A stretch of DNA of 21,226 nucleotides. It comes from CAYXDR01 sp046498185. Its GTDB lineage: Bacteria; Desulfobacterota; DSM-4660; Desulfatiglandales; Desulfatiglandaceae. The stretch covers positions 1 through 21,226 of the forward strand of contig JAWOBE010000052.1 in assembly GCA_046498185.1 (NCBI GenBank). Reading direction: 5' to 3'. Below the pieces are notes generated by a model. That model ran no database searches and was not told where the DNA came from. It worked only from the letters and a program-made list of their open reading frames with translations. Made by a program: the position numbers and the translations under genes. Below, piece by piece: positions 6,639-14,701 of this stretch; within the stretch, counting starts at the first letter, position 1, and the number at the start of each line of letters is the position of its first letter.

Positions 6639-8637
6639 TTTTCATTCTTTGAATTTGAATAAAAGGAACAATAACTTCTTCAATAGAAGCACCACCATGC
6701 CCGACAAGGCTTTCGGTCTTGCGAACGAATGCTTCACGAGGCGGGGCAAGAAGTGGCAGATAGTCCTCCGGCAACCCGATGGGCGGCCACTCCAGAGCAT
6801 CTGGGAATCGTTCTGTAACTTGACGACGTAATAAGGAATCGGAATAAACCCGAGATCGCACTCCACGCAGGTCCGCCACGGCTCCTTCGGCGGGCCGGCC
6901 GCATCCTGTCGCTTCAATATTCCCGTGATCCGACGACAGGTAGACACGGAACCCATTCTCTAGAAGGAGGTCGAATAATTGCACCAAGAACATCCCTTCG
7001 GCCCACTGGCGAACCTGGTTGTGCATTCCCGCAGCGCCTAGCTCCATGCCGTGCATGATCTTATCTACTTTATCGACAACCAAACCGACCACCCGAGTCT
7101 TGGACCGAGCGATGATCTCCTCCACGCTTTCCAGGGTGCCGTTCCCAAGCCCTTTAGCGTATGCGACTTCCTGCTGCGTCAATCCCTGGTCGACCCAAAA
7201 TTGCGTCCATAGGGCCGGTTCTTTTTCAGTGGTGTTGATGCTGCTCGGAAAATAGATAGGCGGTTTTCCTGCAAAAGCCGCCTGGCGCGAAACAGACGTG
7301 ATGGTCGGTATCCAGGCGAATACCACGTTCTCACGAAAGCGGTAATTGGCTCGCTTCCTGGCGATTTCTTTTCGGATGACAATCCACTGATCCAATGCAA
7401 GGCCATCAACCAGGACAAGCGCAGCCTTGTGTTGTTTTGAGTCGCTGATATGCCGGGAGATGAATCGGGGAATATGATGGAGCATGACCGGTGGGGCTGG
7501 GGGCAGGTTAATCAACCCTGCATAGCGTTTTGTCAGCCACGGCACGAGTGCGCCATCTATCTGTGTTTGAAGCGCATCCATCTGCTGCCGCGCCGGTTCC
7601 GGCAGCGCCGCCTTCGAATCCCATGCCAGCGCCAAAAGCTCCGCCCAGGTTTTGGCAAAGTGGAACCAGTCGTTATGCCGTGTGTCCTCATTCGGAATAT
7701 TGGACGACAAAGTATCGAGGAGTCCCTCTACACGCCTTTTCTGGTCTGCCTGCTCGTCTGTTTGGATGCCGATCGCAAGCCAAGACTTGGAAAGTGACGC
7801 GGTCCGATCATTCGGAACCGCCTCCAGCAATCCTTCGACAAACAGGTTGTCGATGTAGACTCGGATGTCATCATGGTCGAAGGGTAAATCTGCAGGGCCG
7901 GGATATTCAAAGCTATACGGTTTCTTCTCCTCACGAACACCATTGTCCGGGATGGCTGCCCGATCTAAAAAAATGGGCCAACGTTCCTGGAGAAAAGCGT
8001 AAAAAGCTTCTCGATCCGGGATAATCGTTTCGAGCGGCCATTTCTCAAAACCGCCCTGCCGGCGGAGCACTTGAATAAAGCGCTCATCAAGCAAAGCTGG
8101 AATGCGCTGCTCTCGGTAGTGGCGGCGCAGCAGTGTCCGCAGCAGATCGGACGGCTTACGGATGAGCTCTGGAACAATCTCATAGACATGGCGCAGAATA
8201 AATTCCTTTGTAGAGTTATCTCCCAGCACGCCGGGGGAATAATGCTTCTGGGCTTCGTAGAGCGCATCCAGAGCCCCACGGTCCAAGGCAGCCACAATGG
8301 GATAACTCAGGTTGGGAAATATCTCTCCAAGATTGAATGACAGTTGACGACCGGCTTGAAGCAGATCGTATGGCAGGCAGCCGAGATCGCTGGCTGCAGA
8401 ATGCAGAACGACCACCAAATCCGTCTGCTCGCCCTGGTCCCATCGGGAACGAAACTTGGATTCATAGGCATACCGAAAGGCGACATGATTCTCGAACGGA
8501 ATCAAGTCAAAACCACGCTCGCGTATGCCTGCAAGAACACCTTCTTCTCGGAGCAGACCGTCCGGATCGGCAACCAAGGTCAGCCGAGAGACATTGGGGG
8601 TGAACTCTCTCAGAATCTGATCGCGCCAGTTACTCAT
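6631..8637 (-). CDS. pglZ: PglZ, alkaline-phosphatase-superfamily protein of a BREX type 3-like system
   Basis: This 668-residue protein is read from the ATG at 8637, which has AAGGAGG five nt upstream; an in-frame TTG at 8706 has no such support. The C-terminal half holds the PglZ metal-binding set: ALVLVDGLALDQW (Asp411), PTITSVSRQ (444-452, Thr447 a likely nucleophile position), VDKVDKIMHG (Asp522, Asp525), YLSSDHGN (Asp570, His571) and VGHGGASIEEVIVPF (His647). The N-terminal half (SNWRDQILREFTPNVSRLTLV and onward) resembles the N-terminus of PglZ proteins of type 3 BREX as I remember them. PglZ is the hallmark protein of BREX and Pgl systems and is needed for phage exclusion; its exact substrate is unsettled. 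It overlaps the helicase gene by 8 bp upstream and the BrxA-like gene by 8 bp downstream, pointing to coupled translation. Confidence 0.9.
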   Translation of the reverse strand: MSNWRDQILREFTPNVSRLTLVADPDGLLREEGVLAGIRERGFDLIPFENHVAFRYAYESKFRSRWDQGEQTDLVVVLHSAASDLGCLPYDLLQAGRQLSFNLGEIFPNLSYPIVAALDRGALDALYEAQKHYSPGVLGDNSTKEFILRHVYEIVPELIRKPSDLLRTLLRRHYREQRIPALLDERFIQVLRRQGGFEKWPLETIIPDREAFYAFLQERWPIFLDRAAIPDNGVREEKKPYSFEYPGPADLPFDHDDIRVYIDNLFVEGLLEAVPNDRTASLSKSWLAIGIQTDEQADQKRRVEGLLDTLSSNIPNEDTRHNDWFHFAKTWAELLALAWDSKAALPEPARQQMDALQTQIDGALVPWLTKRYAGLINLPPAPPVMLHHIPRFISRHISDSKQHKAALVLVDGLALDQWIVIRKEIARKRANYRFRENVVFAWIPTITSVSRQAAFAGKPPIYFPSSINTTEKEPALWTQFWVDQGLTQQEVAYAKGLGNGTLESVEEIIARSKTRVVGLVVDKVDKIMHGMELGAAGMHNQVRQWAEGMFLVQLFDLLLENGFRVYLSSDHGNIEATGCGRPAEGAVADLRGVRSRVYSDSLLRRQVTERFPDALEWPPIGLPEDYLPLLAPPREAFVRKTESLVGHGGASIEEVIVPFIQIQRMKNE

Positions 8638-11434
8638 GGGCCCCTCCTTCAACCCGGACGACGAGAAGAGGCACCATTTCCGGATAAACCTGAGCCTTGC
8701 GTTCAAGTTCCTCGTTCCACGAGCGTTCTTCCTGCCGCAGCAGGTTCAATCGATAGTCACGGACTTGGGGCAGGCCGATGCGTTCGATGATTTTGCGTCG
8801 GGCGGTAAAGGCATATTCGCCTTTTTCCCTCTCACGCGCCAAGCGTGAACGGTGTTCTCGAACAAGCTCATCATAGATGGATCGGCCATGCTCTTCGGCG
8901 AGCTTCAATAGCTGGTCAAAAGCATTTCTGGAGTCTTCGGTCTCAAGACGATCCCGGACAAAAGGCGTTGCACTCAACAGCCGGTCCCACAGATGTCGAG
9001 CGGTGGCTGTAAAGACTTTTCCTCCATCGGCAAGGAAAAGCGGCATGATGCGGTAGCGGTTCCAGTCCATCGTGGCAATGCCGATCTGCCAGAGGGACCA
9101 CAACCCAGTGACCTCCTTAGGGATATCGGGTATCGTTATTATCGAGATCGGTTGTCCCGGTACGAATCGCGGCAGCCTTATCGCCAAGTCCCGAATCCGC
9201 GGGTCTTCCAATGTCATATGCCGGGCTGTAGGTGCCTGTTCGGCCTCCTTACCGTTGAAAACGACTTTGGTTAGTTCATCACCATCCGGCCAAGTCAGAT
9301 TCCAGATCCGCCCGTTTCGTTCGGCCTTGCCGCCATGAGCCCTGAGATAACTTACTGTCATGCGTTCAACCCAATGGGGTAAGGGATGCGCCATGACGTG
9401 TTGGGCTTCGGATGGTTCCAGATCCTCGGTAGCTCCGAGTATTGAAGAGCTCTCCTGGGTATCCCGGACCTGCTTCTGTAAACGGTTAATGACCTTATTA
9501 ACGGAGTTATCAACGTCATCCGGATTGAGAATCGCGTCCACATACAGATCATCGAAGATCTGTCCGGCCTGGGCCGAATCGAGGACATCGCCTGTCTTGT
9601 CAATACCGAACTCCTCGAAAATAACAGCCAGCTTTTCCTCGAGCACCTCAAGGACACGGTGTTCCACCGACTCCTCAAAAACAAAATTCACGGCGCGCAC
9701 CACGTGTGTCTGGCCGATACGATCCACCCGGCCGATGCGCTGTTCAAGCCGCATGGGATTCCAGGGGATATCATAGTTGATCACCACGTGACAGAACTGC
9801 AGATTTAAACCTTCGCCGCCTGCGTCGGTTGAGATAAGGATGCGGGCCTCCTCGGCAAAAGCATCCTGCACTTTATTGCGTTCCTCCATGGTCATGGAGC
9901 CGTTCAGAAAGACTACCCGGAAACCACGCTCTGTTAGGAACTGGTGGAGCATCTGCTGGGTTGGAACGAACTCGGTAAACACCAGGACTTTCAGTTCCGG
10001 ATCCCCTTCTTCAGCCTGCAGCTTGTAAAGCCAATCAAGCAGCGCTTCGGCCTTAGCGTCCGCACCCGCCTGAATGCACTGAGTAGAGGCTTCCAGAAGC
10101 AGCTTCACCTCGGCGCGTTCGTTTTTCAGAGCTTTCAGGCGGGTGGTTAAAAGTGTCTCGATCTGCTCCTGACCGTCGAGGTCTGCCCACTCGTCTTCGG
10201 AGTATATCGGAAATAAGGTCAACTGCTCATGCGGTGCTTCGAGAGCCTCCAGCCGGCGTTCAAGTGTAGTGCGGATAGCAGTCGTGCTCGATACCACCAG
10301 ACGCTGCATCAGGATCATCAGAAAACCGATGTAGCTGCGCTTCTCGCGCATGGCCTGGTTGTATCCCTCCCGTACGTATTCGGTGACCGCTTCGTATAGA
10401 AGCTGCTGGTCCCGATGCGTCTCTCCCCAGGAGACAGAAGCAAGCTCCGTCTTCCGGGGTTTAAAAAGCGGTTTTCCCTCTGCGGTGATGGCGTGGCGTT
10501 TTCCAGTCCGAATCACATAGGGCTGAACCCGGTCCCGGGTTACATTGTCCACATCGGGAAAAGCCTGGGCGTCGAGCAGGGAGACCAGCCGATGGAAGGC
10601 ATCGGTTTTCCCCTGGTGCGGAGTCGCCGACAACATCAGTAAATACGGTGCGGCTTCGCACAGGCCCTGGCCTAATTTGAACCGGGCCACCTGATCAGTG
10701 CTGCCTCCAAGCCGGTGGGCCTCATCCACGATCACCAAGTCCCATCCCGCCGAAACCAGGTCCTCAAAGCGTTCGTGGTTATACTCGGCCACCTGCTTTA
10801 CCGACCAACTTCGTCGGCTCTCCAATGGCTTGACGGAATCCATGGGGCAGACCACTTGCGGATGGCTCTGCCAGATGTTGTCTTCCTTGGCAATGCGCCT
10901 GTATGCCGAAAAATCGCTGGGGATGAGCAGCCGGAAATCCTCATTGAAATGGGTGCGCATCTCGGCCACCCATTGGGTCACCAACCCCTTCGGAGCAATG
11001 ACCAGCACCCGCTTGACCAGCCCGCGCAGCTTCAGCTCGCGAAGAATGAGCCCGGCCTCGATGGTCTTTCCTAGTCCGACTTCGTCCGCCAGCAGGTAAC
11101 GAACCCGGTCACCAGAAATGGCGCGAGACAGCGCCTTGATTTGGTGCGGGAGCGGAATGACCGATGATTCAATGGGCGCAAGCAAGACGTCTTGGGTTAG
11201 AGCTTCGGCTACACGTGCAGCAGAAGCTATATAGGCGATACTGTCAGCGGTCCCTGTTCCTGCATCCTCCATGGAGACGAGTCTGGACGCAGAGACACGG
11301 ACTATCGAATTGTTGCCAAGGAGCAATACCCGGCAGGTCGTCTCGCCCCAAATCGTCTCGGTTTCTATGACTTGGCAGATTTGTCCATGGTCCGGGCTGA
11401 AATACCAGGTGTTCGGCAGCAAATCGGTGGTCAT
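8630..11434 (-). CDS. SNF2-family DNA helicase/translocase (BrxHII-like)
   Basis: A complete 934-residue superfamily 2 ATPase. Motifs in order: LLADEVGLGKT (Walker A, Lys123), VIVDEAH (237-240 DEAH), LSATPHQGK (SAT 269-271), VFTEFVPTQQ (from about 485), STDAGGEGLNLQ (535-546) and QRIGRVDRIGQ (565-575, arginine finger region). Both RecA-like lobes are intact. A long C-terminal region (about 640-934) with a charged, coiled-coil-prone end follows. Such enzymes translocate on double-stranded DNA using ATP. Location directly before pglZ and the length agree with BrxHII of type 3 BREX; DrmD of DISARM is a related alternative, but no DrmA or DrmB gene is present. AGGAG lies 13 nt before the ATG. The gap to the TrlF-like gene upstream is 33 nt and the 3' end overlaps pglZ by 8 bp. 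Confidence 0.9.
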   Translation of the reverse strand: MTTDLLPNTWYFSPDHGQICQVIETETIWGETTCRVLLLGNNSIVRVSASRLVSMEDAGTGTADSIAYIASAARVAEALTQDVLLAPIESSVIPLPHQIKALSRAISGDRVRYLLADEVGLGKTIEAGLILRELKLRGLVKRVLVIAPKGLVTQWVAEMRTHFNEDFRLLIPSDFSAYRRIAKEDNIWQSHPQVVCPMDSVKPLESRRSWSVKQVAEYNHERFEDLVSAGWDLVIVDEAHRLGGSTDQVARFKLGQGLCEAAPYLLMLSATPHQGKTDAFHRLVSLLDAQAFPDVDNVTRDRVQPYVIRTGKRHAITAEGKPLFKPRKTELASVSWGETHRDQQLLYEAVTEYVREGYNQAMREKRSYIGFLMILMQRLVVSSTTAIRTTLERRLEALEAPHEQLTLFPIYSEDEWADLDGQEQIETLLTTRLKALKNERAEVKLLLEASTQCIQAGADAKAEALLDWLYKLQAEEGDPELKVLVFTEFVPTQQMLHQFLTERGFRVVFLNGSMTMEERNKVQDAFAEEARILISTDAGGEGLNLQFCHVVINYDIPWNPMRLEQRIGRVDRIGQTHVVRAVNFVFEESVEHRVLEVLEEKLAVIFEEFGIDKTGDVLDSAQAGQIFDDLYVDAILNPDDVDNSVNKVINRLQKQVRDTQESSSILGATEDLEPSEAQHVMAHPLPHWVERMTVSYLRAHGGKAERNGRIWNLTWPDGDELTKVVFNGKEAEQAPTARHMTLEDPRIRDLAIRLPRFVPGQPISIITIPDIPKEVTGLWSLWQIGIATMDWNRYRIMPLFLADGGKVFTATARHLWDRLLSATPFVRDRLETEDSRNAFDQLLKLAEEHGRSIYDELVREHRSRLAREREKGEYAFTARRKIIERIGLPQVRDYRLNLLRQEERSWNEELERKAQVYPEMVPLLVVRVEGGAHE
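8641..8649 (-). promoter_or_regulatory. Ribosome binding site that fixes the pglZ start
   Basis: AAGGAGGGG on the minus strand, core AAGGAGG at 8643-8649, lies 5 nt before ATG 8637 inside the end of the helicase gene. It argues for the 668-residue form rather than the longer TTG start at 8706. Confidence 0.8.
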
Positions 11435-11467
11435 CCTGCAGAAACACTCCTGGATTGAGTTCGCTTT

Positions 11468-14146
11468 TCAGAAGCCATACTTCTTCCTCCTCATTTCGAA
11501 TGCATCCTTTCCGCCCTCAAGCACCTCTTCAACAAGCTCACGTACAGGTAATGCGTCAATGGAGCCCATATGCTCTTTCGGCATCTTGGCCTTGCCATGG
11601 CCACCTTCACCCGATGCAGTAAGCCCGATGATAAGCTCGGCATCTCCCAAAACGGGAATGTTTGCGTTATGCGTTGTGAAGATGAACTGTCGTCTACGTT
11701 TTTCCTCCTTCATGCGGGGGACAATCCCCTCAGTGATAAACCGGTTGTCGAGATCATCTTCTGGCTGGTCTACTATCAGCGGCGCATCCGATTCGAGCAA
11801 GAGAAGAAGCAGTACCGCCGTTGCTTTCTGACCCGTCGATAGTTCCTCCAATGTCTGCCATTGTGGAGATTCGCCTTCAGGAGCAACATTCAACTCGATG
11901 ATAGTTGTGGAGGGAAGATCAAGTTCTTCAATTTTCATTACGACGGTTTGATCAGCCTGAGTAATCCTATCTGCCTGCGCTGGCGCGATACCGTACTTGC
12001 TGGATAGGGTATCCTTCCCAGACCTAATAGCGCTGGCCAAATCTGGAAGAGATAGATCGTCTCGATGTTCCAGTACATCGATCGCTTCTGCTAAACGACC
12101 TCCCACCTCTTCTCGTAAAAATGCGCCCAAAGGTTTGCGATTACCTGCGAACGCCACAGACACCCTAACTCGATCTTTCAGTTTCCGATTGACCTTCTTA
12201 GCCGCATTCTCCAATTCACGAAACTCTTGCGTTTTCACATCTTCCCACTCGACAAGATGGTTTCGCCGCTGACTGAGGTAATCCTCGATTTCTTTGGTCA
12301 GCACTCCCTGGCGATCCCGCAAAGGATGTAATTCTTCAATCTGACGACGAAGCTGGATGAATTCCTCCCCATCTACTTTGGACTTCTGGAGCTCACGTAA
12401 TATCTTCTCGTACTGTTCCTTGACAGTGCTTTCGCGCTCTTGCCATTCCACTTTGACGGTTGCGAGACCATCCTCAGCAGTCTTGATGGCTGATGTAAAT
12501 AGCTTTGCTACTTCTTGTGTCGCCTGGTTAAAATTTTCAAGTACTGGTCTTGCTTTATTCAATATTTCCTTTCCAGGCAGTTCTTTGGTGTCCTGACGCG
12601 AGAGGAAGCTGTGATCGACAGGAATGAGCTTTTGCAGCTGCTGCAATAGGTTGCGAAAAGGTTCTAGCCTTTCAGATGCCGTTCCAAGCACCTTCTCTTC
12701 TTTGACCAAGAGACTCTGTTCTTTGAGACGATCCTCGACCCCTGCTTCTTGGAAACGACGAAGAGTCTCCTCTAAGGCTGGCAAGGCCGCCAGCCTTTCT
12801 GAAATACGGCCCTGCTCTTTTTGAAGTTCAACTATTCGACCGCGGGTAGTTTCAAGCGTGCTTTGCAGATCGCGTTTCCGTTGATCCAACTCTGAGTCAT
12901 GCGCAACGAACCTCTCAAGTAATCGCGTAAGCTTCTCGCGACTTTTCGTCAGTTCAGAAATTTCATGCTGCCCGAAGACCTCAACTTTCGGTAACACATC
13001 GCGAGGCGATAGGCTTAGAACGGTTCCCTCCGCATTTCGAAGAACAGTTGGATTCGGAATCGTCCGCTCCAGTATGTATTCTCGTTGTGAAGGCTTGTGG
13101 GTTCTAACAAGCAAAGATATCTTGGTTCCGTTGCGTAGAACATGTTTAACGATTCCTTCTTGCGCCTTGCTTGCATCCTCGCCAACTGGTTCGAGCCCGA
13201 GCACATACCGCAGACTTTCAACCACTGTTGACTTCCCGGTTCCTCTGCCACCTATGAGCACATTTAGATTCTCATTGAAGTGGATGGATGCACCATCAAG
13301 GAATCCTCCCTGCCATGATAAGGCAAGGAACTCTTCATGTTCTTCTGGTTTTGGGTCGCTTGCCAAGCGAATCCGTGACGTAGGATCGAGAAATGCCTGC
13401 CGAAGGCCCTCAACGGAAACTTCAGACATCTTGATCCAACAGGACGCTCCAGGCTTTGAAACATCCTCTGGGCAGGAGATATCTTGGGCATTAATTACTG
13501 CAGTCAATCGTTCCCTGCGGTAGTCGGCATTCTTGTTTTCCAAGATCTGCCTAATTCCATTCGGCGCATCACAGACAGGTCCGGGCAGTGCACAGGCGTA
13601 CAAATCAGGCCACTTCCATGTATTTATGCCAGTCTGCCCAGATAGCTTGTTAAGAAGGCCGCCGTCCGACGCTACATGGGCAGCTACACAAACAGCACCC
13701 CATGATTTTGCAGCAGTTTTCAAAAATTCCGTAGCGTCATACTTTCCTGTGGGTGATGCCTCTTCATCGCGATGAATACCACAATCTCCGAGTATCCGAT
13801 CCAATTCGCGGGAGTCGCGTTCAGGATCAAACAAACACAATATGTGAACACCGTCCTTGGTGACAGCCTCAAAGCCTGGAAAAACATGAATGCCGGCATT
13901 CCTTGCGGCTTGAGCCAGTTCTTTTGAAGTATGAACGCGATAATGGTCTGTTAATGCAATGACTTCGATTCCCTGCTGTAACAACGCGGTTACCATAGCG
14001 CTGTTGTACGACGCTTCGTCTGTATAAGGTGAATCCTTGCTATGCCTGATAACATAATCAAAGGGATTCACCTGTAACGCGCACCGATAGAACCGAGCAC
14101 CGTTGGGGAGAGCAAGTGCCTGCTTTATGTCAATGCCGTCAGCCAT
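11468..14146 (-). CDS. TrlF-like protein: PHP-type domain fused to an SMC-like ATPase
   Basis: 892 residues; ATG preceded by GGGAGG. Residues 1-260 form a PHP-like phosphoesterase domain (VIALTDHYRVH with Asp67/His68, FPGFEAV with Glu93, His101, AAHVASDGG with His157), followed by the family-like stretch IKMSEVSVEGLRQAF. The ATPase half has Walker A GGRGTGKST (299-307), a long coiled coil (about 410-660), the ABC signature LSTGQ (769-773), Walker B LIVDQPEDDLD (790-800) and the switch His826 in TTHNANIP. The architecture matches proteins annotated as TrlF-family AAA-like ATPases, which occur in defence islands. Odd: the PHP motif usually written HxH reads LQVNP here, and the late motif usually containing SDAH reads NAQDIS, so the phosphoesterase site may be weak or dead. 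It lies between methyltransferase and helicase, an unusual insertion for a type 3 BREX order. Spacing is 21 nt from the methyltransferase stop and 33 nt to the helicase. Confidence 0.85.
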   Translation of the reverse strand: MADGIDIKQALALPNGARFYRCALQVNPFDYVIRHSKDSPYTDEASYNSAMVTALLQQGIEVIALTDHYRVHTSKELAQAARNAGIHVFPGFEAVTKDGVHILCLFDPERDSRELDRILGDCGIHRDEEASPTGKYDATEFLKTAAKSWGAVCVAAHVASDGGLLNKLSGQTGINTWKWPDLYACALPGPVCDAPNGIRQILENKNADYRRERLTAVINAQDISCPEDVSKPGASCWIKMSEVSVEGLRQAFLDPTSRIRLASDPKPEEHEEFLALSWQGGFLDGASIHFNENLNVLIGGRGTGKSTVVESLRYVLGLEPVGEDASKAQEGIVKHVLRNGTKISLLVRTHKPSQREYILERTIPNPTVLRNAEGTVLSLSPRDVLPKVEVFGQHEISELTKSREKLTRLLERFVAHDSELDQRKRDLQSTLETTRGRIVELQKEQGRISERLAALPALEETLRRFQEAGVEDRLKEQSLLVKEEKVLGTASERLEPFRNLLQQLQKLIPVDHSFLSRQDTKELPGKEILNKARPVLENFNQATQEVAKLFTSAIKTAEDGLATVKVEWQERESTVKEQYEKILRELQKSKVDGEEFIQLRRQIEELHPLRDRQGVLTKEIEDYLSQRRNHLVEWEDVKTQEFRELENAAKKVNRKLKDRVRVSVAFAGNRKPLGAFLREEVGGRLAEAIDVLEHRDDLSLPDLASAIRSGKDTLSSKYGIAPAQADRITQADQTVVMKIEELDLPSTTIIELNVAPEGESPQWQTLEELSTGQKATAVLLLLLLESDAPLIVDQPEDDLDNRFITEGIVPRMKEEKRRRQFIFTTHNANIPVLGDAELIIGLTASGEGGHGKAKMPKEHMGSIDALPVRELVEEVLEGGKDAFEMRRKKYGF

Positions 14147-14167
14147 ATTCGTTTTCCTCCCAAAGCA

Positions 14168-14701
14168 TTACATGTCCTCCCCCGAACGGGTGAGCGCCTG
14201 GTCGTACCACATGAGGAGTTTGGGATCCTCCTGAAGTACAGTCTCGGGAATCTTGCGGGCCACGGCGATGATCGTGGCGTAGTCGCGCTCCTGCCATGCC
14301 TTCTTAAATCCGGCCCGGACAGCCTCCAGCCGGAACACCTTCAGGCGTTTCTGTTTGGATTCGCGGTATTCCTCGAACTCACGCATCAGGGTGCGCTCGC
14401 GCAGTTTCTCCAGGTCGCTGGCCTTGTTCGGATCGGGCACGTACCAGCGGTCCCTGGCTTTGGCCTTGAGCGCAGGATCGTCCTTTTCCAGATTGCGCAG
14501 CTCCTTGAAGTTCGATGAAAGGTAGCTGTGAATCTGACTGGGCACGTCGCCCTTGCCGTCGTAGCGAAGGAAGTTCTGTTCAAGCAATTCGGGAAGCTCC
14601 AGGGCCTTTTCGTGCTTCTGCCAGCCGCCGATTTCTTTCAGGAACTGCGGGTGGATGTCCTGGAAGGTCTGTGGCTTCCTGGTGAGCTGCTGCTTAAGCC
14701 A
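14168..14701 (-). pseudogene. C-terminal part of the methyltransferase, separated by an in-frame stop
   Basis: Past the TAA at 14702-14704 the same reading frame stays open for 177 more codons, to a stop at 14168. It starts WLKQQLTRKPQTFQDIHPQF and ends in a stretch with KLKVFRTEA-like similarity (KRLKVFRLEAVRAGFKKAW, then LQEDPKLLMWYDQALTR), which I recall as the usual C-terminal end of this methyltransferase family. A TTG at 14587 with GGAG nine nt upstream could permit a separate 139-residue product by re-initiation, but conservation of the frame on both sides points to one broken gene of 953 codons (14168-17026). Confidence 0.75.

Noticed and set aside
8638..8706. Longer PglZ starting at the TTG at 8706
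   Set aside because: The ATG at 8637 has a perfect AAGGAGG at correct spacing, and MSNWRDQIL fits the N-terminus I expect for this family.
8630..11434. DISARM or Druantia assignment from the SNF2 helicase
   Set aside because: No DrmA/DrmB/DUF1998 or DruE-like gene is present, whereas PglZ follows directly.
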